Source: Aaosphaeria pasadenensis
Lineage: Eukaryota > Ascomycota > Dothideomycetes > Pleosporales
NCBI GenBank assembly: GCA_022813625.1
Contig: JAKLMB010000010.1
Span: forward strand, 744,001 to 808,000
Length of the DNA stretch: 64,000 nucleotides
Direction: 5' to 3'
Of this stretch, positions 48,325-60,085 are shown piece after piece. The translations under genes were made by a program, and so were the position numbers. Each line of letters begins with the position of its first letter. Position 1 is the first letter of the stretch. The notes beneath the pieces were generated by a model. The model worked only from the letters and a program-made list of their open reading frames with translations, was not told the origin of the DNA and searched no databases.

Positions 48325-49494
48325 ATGACAACCAAAAGCACCTCCTCAAGACCATCAGCCGAACAAAGATTTGCACAAAGGGAGAGGCAGGAAGCTACCT
48401 CAAAGAATTGGTTTACCCGCCGTTTGTGGCCTTCCTCGAGATCGACCAAAGCCAGTGACCATGGCAGTGTTGAACCTGATGCCTCCATCATACGCCCACA
48501 TACAGCACCATCCACTGGAACAGCTTTGAGACCTCTAGAGCGTTTCGACAATATCAATACCCTAAAAACACCACTGACTACGCGTCCTCGACCTCCCCTT
48601 CCCCCTCCCCCTCGTCCACCGAGACTGGGTACAGGCCTCGGTCGAGAAGTCAACGAGTGGCTTGATGCGAGCGACAACAGACCTTCGCCTCCCTTGATGG
48701 GCGGTTTGCCATATTGGAGAGAAGCCACACCGGACAATCTGATGTCACCGGCCCATATGCAATATGCCATTTCACTATCGCATAGATTTGAAGTGCCGGC
48801 ATCGCGACGTGCGCGATCGGCAGCATCGTCCAGCACGCAGGACCTCCGATCTTTCTGTCGCCGAGCGAAGAAGGTCCAGGTGCGCATGCCGTCCCTCCTC
48901 AAGACAAAGTCGCAGAAGGTCACTGTTGTTTCGAATAAGCAGCCGGATAGGAGAGCATCGGTGCTGTCTCGTCCACCAATTCCCACGCAGAAGGGACCAC
49001 TACAGGCTTCAAGCCTTTCCCAAGAAGCTTCAGTGTTGACCAAGAATGGATCTGGAGCACGGAGGATACCATTATATGACACGGAGGCGATGTTGGGCCC
49101 GGGGCCAGGGCACTTCTACTGCCCACTACCAGCTCGGATTGGAAGCCATCAGAACGGTAATCTACGACCCACACAATCTAGTAATGGCCCAGAGCGGAAA
49201 GCGGATACAACAGTGGGACATTCAATCCCCCCAGGGAATACTCTTTGCCCCTCAACAATGAGGAACCGACTACCAAGCCAGGAGTCCTTTGGTAATCTAT
49301 CGGATGCCCCATCCTACTTCACGGGACCGCCTCCGCCATCCTATCGGTCGCGAACAGCTTCGATAGTGACTACATCTTCATTTGGCTGTATAGATGGGAT
49401 GAGAGCGGAAAGCCGAAACATCAGCAGCCAGCGAGTTGCGCATCAGAGTCGAGGTGTGAGGGGAAAGATTAAGAAGCTTGTGAATCTGAGCTAG
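48325..49494 (+). CDS. Uncharacterised disordered protein
   Basis: Intronless frame of 389 residues that I do not recognise. It is rich in Ser, Arg, Pro and Thr and looks mostly disordered. Notable points are a proline run (RPRPPLPPPPRPPRLG, about residues 87-102), an ordered-looking patch (LGREVNEWLDASDNRPSPPL, then GGLPYWREATPDNLMSP), and a second Pro-Pro-Tyr-like segment (SYFTGPPPPSYRSR), a possible WW/SH3-binding site. The C-terminus is basic (VRGKIKKLVNLS). The start MTTKSTSSRPSAEQRF is preceded by GCCATGA context. A minus-strand frame of 273 codons overlaps it, but that is Arg/Gly/Ser-rich shadow translation. Coding is supported by length and composition, not by a known family. Confidence 0.7.
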   Translation: MTTKSTSSRPSAEQRFAQRERQEATSKNWFTRRLWPSSRSTKASDHGSVEPDASIIRPHTAPSTGTALRPLERFDNINTLKTPLTTRPRPPLPPPPRPPRLGTGLGREVNEWLDASDNRPSPPLMGGLPYWREATPDNLMSPAHMQYAISLSHRFEVPASRRARSAASSSTQDLRSFCRRAKKVQVRMPSLLKTKSQKVTVVSNKQPDRRASVLSRPPIPTQKGPLQASSLSQEASVLTKNGSGARRIPLYDTEAMLGPGPGHFYCPLPARIGSHQNGNLRPTQSSNGPERKADTTVGHSIPPGNTLCPSTMRNRLPSQESFGNLSDAPSYFTGPPPPSYRSRTASIVTTSSFGCIDGMRAESRNISSQRVAHQSRGVRGKIKKLVNLS

Positions 49495-50599
49495 GGGGTT
49501 CAGGGGAGGTTGCAAATGGATAATGGATGAAACAAGATGAAGGAATGAGGTTATGAGCGATGAACGATACGACTATGATAATAACCATGAGAGATGCAGG
49601 TTTTCCCCATTACATACCACATGTTACCCTGCCACCGTGTCGGGCATCAAAGGCCGTCGGACTCACTCTCGGATGGTTTTCCGACTTTTAGAGGACCAAG
49701 AGCATGATTTCCCATATCGATGATGAGCTGCATTCGGCGGCCCGTAGCGAATCACGACAGCCTCGGCGCATATGTATGCCGGCTGTCATCCGTGATGATG
49801 CGCAGCAGCAGAAGACTGTCGTAGTGGAGAGAATGCGGATAATGGGAATGATGGGATGCATCCAAGCAATGGGCTGTCTACAGTAAATATAAAGAGCAAC
49901 GGAGCATAGACATAGTTGGGCATCATAGCTACTAGTAGTAGTGAATATATGTATCTACAATGGATGCGATTACTACTTGCGACAAGGGGAGTCTAGGATA
50001 CCTGGGTAGGTCATGATGAGAGCGAGAATAGATCCGGATATGGAATGTTCTCTTGCAGGTGGAAGTGTATGGTAATATGTAATTACTCGGTACCGTGGCG
50101 TCGTGGTACGAAACAGTCCTCGTAGTGACAATTAATAGATGATGAATGAATGAATAATGAGATGAGACTGGATGGATGGGTCGGCAGCGGTCGGAGACTC
50201 ACCGCCTTGCCCGATTTGGTCGCGGACGGGAGATGATTTGGCAGTCGACGTGCATCATCGTCTTGGTCCCTTCAACTTCATTGGATCCCCCAACGTGGCA
50301 GCTCACACAAACACCTCTCACTCACTCACTCATACCCCTTCCACTGCCCCTTTGCGCCCGCCGAGAGCAATTGATATCGATGTCCATGGCCAGCCCGTGA
50401 TACCGCAAATATCTCTACCACATACACCCTCTTTCTTTCACGTTCGCTTTCGGCTCCGCTGCTTGTCTAAGCGATCGACAGCCTCCGTCTCCGTCTCCCG
50501 TGAAAAGCAAAAGCGAAGCAACGCAGTGCCAAACCAACGCGCATCAACCTGCATCGGACTTGACCTGGCTCGCCGAACAGCCACAGGCGCGGAGTAAGC
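49495..50599. other. Intergenic region and probable Tco89 leader
   Basis: A frame at 50172-50597 (141 codons) ends two bases before the Tco89 start codon. It has no family resemblance and may be an upstream ORF or chance. The left part is 3' flank of the preceding gene. Confidence 0.4.
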
Positions 50600-52402
50600 A
50601 TGGCCTCCTCAGCCGATGCTCATTCGCAGTCGAAACGACCAACCGCCATGGCCAGACAGACCTCGACATCCTCTCATGTCTCGCAGTCTCCCACCGACGC
50701 TGGCCACAGACACGCTCCACACAAAGTCCAGCGACAACACGTCGTTGGTCAGAGCCGCATGCAAAGGAACCTGTCCCTCGGGAAGAACCTCAACAAACTG
50801 AACAAGCAGCTTAACCAGGCGCAGGCCGGTGATGGCGGCAGCGCTGCGAAACATCACCGCCGCACCAAGTCCGGAGACTCCAATTCAGCACCCAGCAGCC
50901 CGCGCCCTACCTTCAAACGCAATGCCTCGCACGGCGGCGTCGTGAGAGCCAACCACCAGACCCATACACACGCAGCGATACGCAAGAACCATTCCAGCAC
51001 TCATCTCGTCCGACAGGGTTCCTCGAAGAACGTGTTGAAGTCATCGAAGAGCGAGATTGCGCCCCCAAGGAAGTCCCTGGCGCAGACGAGCAGGTCTCGC
51101 CAACAGTCACCCGATCCTCACCCCACGGTCCACTTCGACGTGGCTAATGAAGGAGGAGAGGAAGAGGAAGACGACGAGGACGAAGACGAAGACGGAAACC
51201 CAGACGACGGTTGGACCGAAGAAAGTGCATCACAATCCCCAACCACGACGCGATCGAATACGCGCTCCAATTCTGTCATATTAGATCCCCAACATAGAGC
51301 CATGGAACCAACAGATCAGACAGGAGAGGCTTCCCAGTCAAATTCCCATAATCATCAAGTCCGCCCTCCACCACCGCCACCGAATCCGACGAGCACGGCA
51401 TTACCAGACCGCACACACTACGCGAGGCAGGCGAACGGGGGGAATTCACATCAGCAGCATTCGAGGCCACCAGATGCGGACATGATCACGTCGCGGCTGC
51501 TTCAGCGGAGTGCTTCTCACAACGCGCCGCCTCAGATGTCTTCTGTGGCTGCGACGGTGGTATCGGATTCCCACGACGCGCGCATCTTGAGCCAAAGCGC
51601 CGGCTCGACCCTGATCGACACACCTGGAAGAGATATAGTTTCTCGATTTATGGATGGAGATGGCTCGGCGGACACACCGAAGGACAGCAGTTTCCTCCCA
51701 TCTCGCAATTCACCAGCCAGTAGCGGAGACTTCAACAAAGTACGACGGAACAAGTCCATGCAGGACGTTGCAGGCGTTCATACACCCACCAAGGAACATC
51801 GACGATCGGGAACAACCACGCCAACCTCGAATCTACCCCCATCGAGGACACAGCAGAAACTCATGCTGCAGCGCGCCTCCTCCAACATCGAACCCCAGAA
51901 ACTCATTCCCGTCATCCTGCCGCGAGCTGGAGGCCCCACATTTCTCCAGTCCGGCATGACGTACACAGCAAGCGGCGAGGGACGGTTAGATCCTCGACTG
52001 CAGCAACAGTTCAACCACGTCGCCGTAGAGTACAAGGTCGTGCGGCGGTACCGCAATCCCCTCGCCGACGCTGTCTCGCGAATCCAACAGATCCCCGGCG
52101 TCGCCAAGAGGACCCGCGCGAAGAAACTGTCATCATCGACATCGACGACAGCCACCACGAACGGCCACTCGAGCGTCCATGGCACCAGCAGCCTCAGCAC
52201 GAGCTTCAACGAGAACGGTGTTGAGACGGACGGCGCATCAGGAGGCAACAGCACACGGCGATCTGCCCGCACCAGCTTCGAGGAGTCGAGCCGGCGGCAG
52301 AGCTTCGAGAGCGATGGTGGTGGCGGGCGCTCGCGCGCATCGGAGGTCGAGGAGATTTGTCGACGGTTGTGGGAGAGTTCAGAGATCGTGGAGGGCGATT
52401 GA
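50600..52402 (+). CDS. TORC1 subunit Tco89-like protein
   Basis: Intronless, 600 residues. Matches the fungal Tco89 family, a subunit of TOR complex 1 at the vacuole/endosome membrane that supports nutrient and stress signalling. Characteristic pieces are NLSLGKNLNKLNKQLNQ near the N-terminus, the HHRRTKSGDSNSAPSSPRPT segment with FKRNASHGGVV, an acidic tract followed by PDDGWTEESASQSP (about residue 200), and RTQQKLMLQRASSNIEPQKL (about residue 415). The last is followed by a conserved-looking part with YKVVRRYRNPLADAVSRI. The rest is low-complexity Ser/Thr/Pro/His. Identification rests on these motifs from memory of the family, so symbol and role are given as like. The start was chosen as the first Met of the frame; downstream Mets at 17 and 54 are alternatives. 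Confidence 0.8.
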   Translation: MASSADAHSQSKRPTAMARQTSTSSHVSQSPTDAGHRHAPHKVQRQHVVGQSRMQRNLSLGKNLNKLNKQLNQAQAGDGGSAAKHHRRTKSGDSNSAPSSPRPTFKRNASHGGVVRANHQTHTHAAIRKNHSSTHLVRQGSSKNVLKSSKSEIAPPRKSLAQTSRSRQQSPDPHPTVHFDVANEGGEEEEDDEDEDEDGNPDDGWTEESASQSPTTTRSNTRSNSVILDPQHRAMEPTDQTGEASQSNSHNHQVRPPPPPPNPTSTALPDRTHYARQANGGNSHQQHSRPPDADMITSRLLQRSASHNAPPQMSSVAATVVSDSHDARILSQSAGSTLIDTPGRDIVSRFMDGDGSADTPKDSSFLPSRNSPASSGDFNKVRRNKSMQDVAGVHTPTKEHRRSGTTTPTSNLPPSRTQQKLMLQRASSNIEPQKLIPVILPRAGGPTFLQSGMTYTASGEGRLDPRLQQQFNHVAVEYKVVRRYRNPLADAVSRIQQIPGVAKRTRAKKLSSSTSTTATTNGHSSVHGTSSLSTSFNENGVETDGASGGNSTRRSARTSFEESSRRQSFESDGGGGRSRASEVEEICRRLWESSEIVEGD

Positions 52403-54259
52403 AGATGCTGCGTTTATTTTTTCCCACGTGCTCAGGGGGTTCGAGGGGCTTGGGTTGGGTCAGACGACTTCGCCATCACATCACATCACATCACACAAAC
52501 AGACAGACAAACATCATCGCCGCACCACACAAACACACGCCTCCGTCCCAATCCAACCCAGACATTCCTCTCCCTACCGGGCCTACCCCAAACCCCACAA
52601 GAAAGATCGACCCAGTTCAACTCAACTACAACGCAGCTTCAACATCAACAAGAGAAGAGAAATAAAGCAAGAAAGCAAGTAAGAAGAGAAGAGAAGAGAA
52701 AGATAGGAGGCAGCAAGAGGGAGGGAGATATACGATACGATACTACGATATGGCTTACCTACATGCTATGCTACATACATTTTATTTTAATCGAGACCAT
52801 ATACTTTTCTTCTCCATACTTTTATGACGCATTATTTTGTCTGTCGATTTGTTTAACTACCTATGTATGCATTCATAGTTACAGCAGAACCGGTATCTTC
52901 TCTTCCCCCCATCCGCACTCAAGAAAGATCCTCAAACGGAGGGAAACAGATACACCACCACCAAGACTACGGACCATTGTAACGTCGCTACTGTTGTCAT
53001 CTGAGTACACGCAAAACTAGTACATGGAATATATACCTTTGTAGGTATTTACATATCGTGTTCGTAAGTACCTTTCACGCAGCTGAACCATGGCTTCCCG
53101 CGGTATATGTACATGTAACCCCACCTTCTTATTATCATTTGAAAAGAATTAGCATGGTTTTTATCTGGGAAAAGGAATTTAGGGTAGTATGTAATATGTA
53201 ACAAGTGAAATGTCCATTCTTCATGCTTCATCAATCATGTTTATAACTATCCTTTCCGCGGCCAGGCAGGTAGAGGGCTGTGGATAGAAGAAGAAGAAGG
53301 GGTCCAGGACGGTTGTTCATGTTCTTGGGTGTGTGTGTGTGTCTTCATCGGGTTCATCTAGTATATCTGTGAAAGTTTACCTCCTGATGTTTAATAGATT
53401 ACATATAACTAAGTGCTCAGACAAGACTATACCAGAATCTTTAGGGGCTTCGTATCAATGGAGTACGGACCACCCAACTTTAAGGTTAAGGTTAAAGTTA
53501 GGCTTGGAGGGAAGTTGTGGGTACGATATGGCTGGCGTGAGATGTGCGGAGGTTAAACTGTGTTGAGAATTCATCGTATACCCACCCACTTGGGTACCTG
53601 ACTAGCTAGCCGTACAGATCGTGGTAGATGTAGGTAAGGGTAGTTGAAGGGTGGGAGGATGGGTCGGTGGCTCGATGGTTGGTGTGAGGGTTTTGTTTTG
53701 GGGATTATTGTGGGTGGTGTGATTGATGGAATAGGATCTCGTAGGGGTGTTCTACACGGGGACTAGGAAGGAGGGTTGTGGATTGAGTGGGGTTTGCGGT
53801 ATGTTGATATTGATTTGGTCGTATGTACACGTATGTGTGTAGGTAGGTTGGATATGCGTAGATCTAGATGTGTTTTCAACGAAGCATCGTGTACTGTTGT
53901 GTTTCATTGTAGAAAATGTAGATGGGTAATGAGGTTTCATATTTCTCTTCCTCGCTCTCTCGCTGTGTGTCTCTCTACTCTACAACTCTACATCCAGGTC
54001 TCTATATCACATACATACACACGCCGGTCTCTCGCCCCCGTCTCAACTCATAAGCACACACGCACACACTCTATCAACTCCAATCGTGAGGGAAAACCAA
54101 GCGCTTCGGATTGTGAAAGGCGCTCTTCGCAAATGAAGAAGAAGATTAATTAGAAGAAGGGTGTTTCGTTAAAAAAAGGGCATCGCACTCAGCCAGAGGC
54201 GAACGCCGCGGAAGAAGCTATCGACGAGGAGGTGATGCTGCTGCTTGATGTAGCGACCC
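52403..54259. other. Convergent intergenic region between Tco89 and cytochrome b5
   Basis: Both genes end into this 1.86 kb. It holds two 3' UTRs, purine-rich GAAGA runs near 52.66-52.73 kb and a short GT repeat around 53.33 kb. Frames of 125 codons or fewer show no motif. Confidence 0.45.
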
Positions 54260-55190
54260 TCACTGGGTGGATTGCTGCTGGGACTGGAGGTACTGGTATG
54301 CTGCGAATGCGAGGGCACCGCCGATGAGGACGACGGCGTAGAGGCCGACGCCTGCGGTTGCGCCGTCGGTGGAGGTTGCTGTGCTGGTGTTGGTGGAGCC
54401 GTAGGACTTGGGCTTGGGGTCGCCGTCCTGGATGGGTAGAGATGTTAGCATTTGTTTTCTTGTCTCATGATGTAATTTCCAGATCCTCGTATATAAACGA
54501 GCGCAGACGGTTTGCATCTGTGCGGTACGTGGTTGGATGATCTGGAGAAACATGTTTCGAACCACAATGTGGGACCACTTTCAGCTGCACGGAATGGTTC
54601 CGAGCCGAAGCCGAGCGATACCCCAACAGGACTATCACCACCTCCGCACCAGAAAAAAAAAGAGACCAGATCTTGAAAATGCAGGAAATGATCTTTGAAT
54701 GCAAAAAGTAGATGCATGCTCTTCGATTGAAGGCAGATCACCTAGTATGGGAATAGAAAGGTGTGGGGAATGGCGGAGAAGGGGTTGGAAAGTTTGTATA
54801 TGCCGTACCTGTCGCTTCAAGTTGCCAACGAGCAGACCCTCCAGGATCTCGCGAGCCTCGTCGCTGTGACCGACATCCTCGAATGCCTCTGTTGCATCCT
54901 GTCCGCCAACGTCGAGGAGGACCTCCTCACCACCACTGTATGATCCATATTAGCAATGCGCAATCACTAGGGTGCTGTACGGCTTGTATGATTGGAAGGG
55001 AGGGGAACGATTGCATGTGCAATGCAGCACAACCGAGGTGCAGTTTATTATTGAAAGACTGGGCGCAGACGTACGGGTGCTCATCGACGAAGCTGGAGCA
55101 GTTGTAGACCTTGTCGTGGACGACCATGTAGAGGTCCTTCTTGGTTGCGTGTTCCGACACGTCGGAATAGGTGAACTCCTTGGTGGCCAT
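54260..55190 (-). CDS. Cytochrome b5 (tail-anchored)
   Basis: Haem electron carrier of the endoplasmic reticulum; it donates electrons to fatty-acid desaturases and sterol enzymes. Spliced model: exons 55190-55075, 54935-54809 and 54427-54260, giving 136 residues, the usual length. The haem ligands are His38 in VDEHPGGEE and His62 in DVGHSDEA; the first intron splits the HPGG motif at the proline codon and splicing restores it. After a Ser/Thr linker a C-terminal membrane anchor ([20 protein letters not shown]) is followed by a short polar tail (LQSQQQSTQ), consistent with a tail-anchored protein. Introns are 139 and 381 nt, so the second is long. The start [14 protein letters not shown] matches family N-termini. 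Confidence 0.95.
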
Positions 55191-56846
55191 TGTAGCTGAT
55201 GATGTGGGTAATCGAGAAGATTCGGGGGTGTTACGACAATTGTTCTCGTGAGAAGCTGTTGTATCGAAGGGAGGTTGCGAGGTGCGAGGTGGGAGCGGTT
55301 GATAGTCAGGAGTTAGGATGGTGAAAGGAGAAAGTAGAGAGTGAGTGGGAGCAATAAGAAGGTCGGGAATGAAAAAGAAGAGACAGCACTAGTGAGAGTG
55401 AGGTAAGCGGGCCTGGTGTGGGATGAAACGATACCGGCGGTCAAGCAGCGTCGGTGTTGAGAAACGGCTATGGTATTGAACGCAAAGACAGCGACAGAGA
55501 TGGATGAATGCTCAGGTTAAGGTTGTCGGTAAAGTGTCAAAGTGTCTGTGTCTTGACCTCTTAGCGCCTTTCAAATGTGGGCGCTGTGATTGGCCACACG
55601 GGGAAACTGTCGGCCCATGCAGTGTGTGTGCGGACAACGATGTCCCAATCAGGAAGAAAACACCGAAGGGAACAGCAAGTCGTCGATTATCTCTTTAGTC
55701 GCAGACTTGTCCCTCGATCTCTTCAAATGTGGGGTTATGGGACACGGTATCAACTTGGCGGCAATGTAGTCATTGTAATCGATCTTCCTGTCTAGGTACT
55801 TATCTTCCTACGCAGCCATATCCAATGACTATTTAGTCTCCAGTGGCTGCACACATTTCAATTATGAAGGCAACCTTATCACCGCTATCTTCGTACGAGC
55901 ACTCATGTAATTGCTAGAGAGAGCGCGCACGCAATCCGGGCGCGGGGATGATGCGGTTCCGTCCATTAATTATCGTCGATGTACCTGGCCTGCCTCTATC
56001 TGCCTGCTGTTTGGGCGGCGCAAGACCCTACGGAAATCTTCCCGCGGTTAATGGAAACAAACGGGAGGCGGGCGGAAAGAGGGGGTTAAGATTCCCAGCG
56101 ACAACGGACAGTAGTGAGGGGCAGAGGAAATGGTTCAAGGTTGTGGCTGAGGACTTCTATTGTTGAGGCTGAGAAGGGGACTGGACGTGAGGTCTGCGGG
56201 AGGCGGGAAGATGATACCCGATGCAGAATGGTAACAGCAAAGGTTTGGCTGCAGTTAGGAACATTTCCCGGCGAGCCCTTGCAAGCATTGCATTCTAGAA
56301 AAGCAAAAGCATATGGATACCAGACAGGTGGGTCAGATGCTACTTTTTACACTAAGTAGACTTGTCGATAGATAACATATATTGTTAATTGTAGCGCAAG
56401 ACTTGAGGGGGATAATGTACCCTCCCGTCTTCCTAAATCTATGATATAATCCAGCGTTAACGTCGTCTATCTTTCTTCCTGCGCATAATCAATGCCTTAC
56501 GCCAAGATTAGAGTACATACCGTACTCTACTGCCATGCTGCCATCATCGAGACTAATTCCCTAGTACCAATGTGGGGAACATCTATCCGGGGCAAGAATG
56601 GGAGATGTCCGAATCTCCTCCGATCTTCAGGTGCAACAGTTCGGATGCGAGAAAGCTAGTGGCATGGCTACCTGGTAGGCTTGGGGTTGTGGGGTACCAT
56701 TAGATATTGGACCTCATCATCGCCATTTCAGGATGGTCAAAAGACGGCTGGCCATCACGTAGAAACGAGGGGGTCTAGAAAGTAAGGGTATCATTTGTAT
56801 TTTGATCGCTCCTCCAAGAGAATGCGGTGCTGTGTTGCTACTGAAT
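55191..56846. other. Intergenic region between cytochrome b5 and Enp2
   Basis: Contains the cytochrome b5 promoter and the 3' flank of the Enp2/NOL10 gene. Frames at 55504-55795 and 55948-56359 are short and motif-free. Nothing else recognised. Confidence 0.45.
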
Positions 56847-59161
56847 TTACATTTTCCTGAAGACGTTGTTACTAGCGCTTCGTCTGTCTTTCCGATCATG
56901 TCGTTGCCCACCACCTCCATTGTAACTCTCCGCGTCCGCGGCTGGTTTTCTGCCCTTCTTTTCGGGTGCAAACGTGATTTCCCTCTCGCCAACGACAATA
57001 GTGTTCTTGCTCTTTGTCGGCATGTCTCTGTCTTTAAGTTTGGACACTCGAGAACCGAAAGACTTGTCGCGGTTGCGTTGATCGTGACGTTTGTTCGAGG
57101 ATGAAACCACCATTTGAGGTCCCTTCGTCTTGTTGTGTCCAGATTTCTTGTAGGATGAGGACGAAATGCGATTCTTGTCATCAGAAACCTGCTTGCGCGC
57201 GGATTGGGTATCTTGCTCGTCTTCGGAAGACTCGTCGGAACTGCCCTTTCGAGATTCTGCGTCCTCGTCTTCCACAGCAGTAAGACCCTTGGGAATCTTG
57301 GTGCTGGGATTGACCATCTGAAACTCGTGACTTGCCTCGTCCACCTCGAAGTCTTCGTCCTGGAACAGCCTCGCGAAACGTGGATCGCTGAGAACGCCGC
57401 CGGCACGCTTGGATTCGGCGGTATCATCTTGCTCGTCGTCGCCACCAACGGCAGGTGCTTTCTCGACGTCAACCATATCATCGTCGCCACCCTTCTCGAG
57501 GACGCGCTTAGCCCTCCTACGTTCATTCTTCTCTTCACGCTCCATGATGCGTTCGGCCAGTTTCCGATTGACCTTGACGGTAGCCTTCTTGTTACCCCGA
57601 ATGCGGCTTTCACGTTCTTTGGTGATCTTTTCTTGAATGCTCTTCGCCCGTTGCTCCTGCCACACATCAGGGTTGGAGATCAATCTTGCTTCCTCATACA
57701 ACTTCTGTGCGACGAAGAATCCGTGCATGTATGGGCGTAGTAAGCTTGTCTGACCCACGAGGTGGTCGAGATTGAGCTGTCGAAGTTGTTGTAGAGTTAA
57801 GAACTAACAAAATATTAGTAACCAAATAAAGAATGAGTCCTAATGGTATTACCTTGAAATTGTCATAGACATCTCCGGCACTGGCCTTTCCGAACGCATT
57901 AGGATCGTCTGGATCCTCGGCCATTTCTTCGACAAAGTTATCCATGAATGCGCACCACTTCGGCGCAGGTCCAAGTTGTGGGATAAAGAAGGCATGCTGC
58001 TGTTTACCCTCGTTCGCAGTGAGGAACATGCCACTATCCTTGACCCATTCAACGTGGTTAAGGTCCACAGCCGGTTCGACAGAGGTCCATGCATCACCAT
58101 TTCTCGGGTCCCAGATCTTGATGATCTTCTTGTCTGCACTCATAATCCTGGGTTCCTGGATTTGACCACGTGAGGACGAGCCGCTTTCGAGCCAGATCAA
58201 CCTCTTGATCGCCTCTCCGTAGCCCTGATCCTTCGAGAGTAGAGGTACTGGTGACCGTAGATCGAATATCTGAGTGATACCATTGGAATTTCCGGTAGCC
58301 AACTCTAGTCCAGAGCGGTGGAATTGAAGTGCTGTAATCTCAGAGCGTCCTTCTATCGAATCCCTCGGCACCGAGAGGATACCAACTCTATTCCGCGATC
58401 TCGAGTCCCAAAACCTAGAAAAGTTAGTTAAAATGAACCGAGATGACGGATGTGCGTCCAATGCAGACTTACTCCACGGTACCCAACGAAGTACCAAATG
58501 CCAGTAGATTATGCGACTCTTCTGCGATCGTGCCTGTGTTCACACTTCCTGCATTGATTCCACCCTGCAGCGCTCCAGCTCCCACTGACAGCATGTCGTC
58601 CCCACCCACATCTACCTCATAGGACTTCATGAATCGCCCTACTTCGAGGTTGAGACGAAACACCTCGCCACTTCCTTCAGCATTCACGCCGACGGATGGC
58701 ACCAGAGCTTCGGCAGCGTTCGCATCGTAGAGCAAATCTCGGCCAAATCGGGGAACGCGAACCGAGTAATGTATACCGCCACCCGTATGGAAATCCAACG
58801 TTCTGTCGCCTTGCAGGTGCAAGCTTTTAGTGAAATCGGAGGAAAGAATTTGGAATGTGACGTTCTCGTTATTCGTATGTCGCTCGAAAGACAACGCAAG
58901 CTGATTGAGGTTGTGGACGTGGATTGCGGGCTTGTAGGTTCCTGTAGACATGAGCCAGTTTCCGTCTGGCGACACGCGAACGCATTGCGAAGCCTCCTCG
59001 AAGGAAAAGTCTTGTAAAAGTTCAATTCGATTCGCAAACTCGGGATCGTTCTTCAAGGACCGCTTCCTTTTTCGTATCAGCCATTCGGGCAGTGGTCGAG
59101 CAGTATCCGCTCCGGAAACAGTGTAAACTGGCACTTGGCCAGAATGTGCGGAAAGTTTCAT
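56847..59161 (-). CDS. ENP2: Enp2/NOL10 nucleolar WD-repeat protein
   Basis: Nucleolar factor of small-subunit ribosome biogenesis (SSU processome). Spliced model: exons 59161-58473, 58414-57853 and 57803-56847, giving 735 residues. The start MKLSAHSGQVPVYTVSGADT is the conserved Enp2 N-terminus; an upstream in-frame Met exists but lacks family similarity. The beta-propeller part includes RPLPEWLIRKRKRSLKNDPE, EEASQCVRVSPDGNWLMSTG, YKPAIHVHNL, AEALVPSVGVN, and later FWDSRSRNRVGIL and IIKIWDPRNGDAW. The NUC153 motif is at about residues 556-575: DPRFARLFQDEDFEVDE. The C-terminus is lysine/arginine-rich and probably nucleolar-targeting. It is head to head with MED13, 924 bp between start codons. 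Confidence 0.94.
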
Positions 59162-60085
59162 ATCGATGCGCCCATATGCTACTTCCTCTTTATAAACCCT
59201 TCTCTCTGCTACCTTCCTCCCTGCTTTCGATCCAGAATCGTGGGCAAGATTGCGAAAAGGTAGACACGCGAGTCGCAATCAGTGGACGAATACAATTGAT
59301 ACTGCCGCCTTCCCGTGACAGAAAGAAGAAATGCAGAATAAAATTCCAAATAGACCTTTCAAGAAATTCCTCCTCGAAAAGTTTGATCGAATATGGCCGG
59401 TTGGTGCCACAGAAAATGGGTTTGGAGAATGAAGATGGAGGAGAGAGGGTAGAGCATAGGTCAGAAAAATTTAGGTGGACCCTGCGCGCCTTCCGCGCCT
59501 GACGTCTTTAGGGTACGTACCACTCCCGTCCAATCGGAGACGAGCAGAGTCGCTGAGTGAACGTGCCCTTCGTTTGTCTCTACTCCCTCCAGACCAAACC
59601 CAGTCGATCCCCCAACCCATCACACCGGGCGTCACCGGGCTATCTACTTCGGACATTCAACCTCAACCATATACACGGGCTTCGCGCGGGGAGGGAGACA
59701 GACCGATATTGGTCCCTTCATTATTATTATCAGATCATTTCATCCTTCATCACACCGCCCGCTTGCCTGTCCTGCAAGGCCGCAGGCGCCTCATCGTACC
59801 CGCATCTGGGGCCTCCAGCGACACGCTCCTCATTGCATTTGCGCCATCTCACTGTCGAATTGAGCAACATGCTCAGAGCGCGCACATCTTGGCCATACTA
59901 TGATTCCGCGATAATATCTAAATCTCCACAAAAATCATCGGATCCTTCATCCCATCTACCATAGCCCCGCTCGACGCGTCGCAATCTGCACAGGCAGAGT
60001 TGATGAAGGTTCACAGCGCGGGTTTTGGACGGCATATACAGAAACAATATCATCGGAGCGTGCCATAGGAGCTGCTGTCTGTCTA
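59162..60085. promoter_or_regulatory. Divergent Enp2/MED13 promoter region
   Basis: 924 bp with both leaders. Frames of 135-142 codons (59475-59964) are Ser/Pro-rich and motif-free; I treat them as leader shadows. No clear TATA box. Confidence 0.45.

Noticed and set aside
48261..49082. 273-codon minus-strand frame
   Set aside because: Low-complexity shadow of the plus-strand disordered protein, with a poly-Gly/Arg run opposite the proline run.
59475..59964. Frames of 135-142 codons in the Enp2/MED13 divergent promoter
   Set aside because: Ser/Pro-rich, mutually overlapping, no similarity to the MED13 N-terminus, which is found at 60086.
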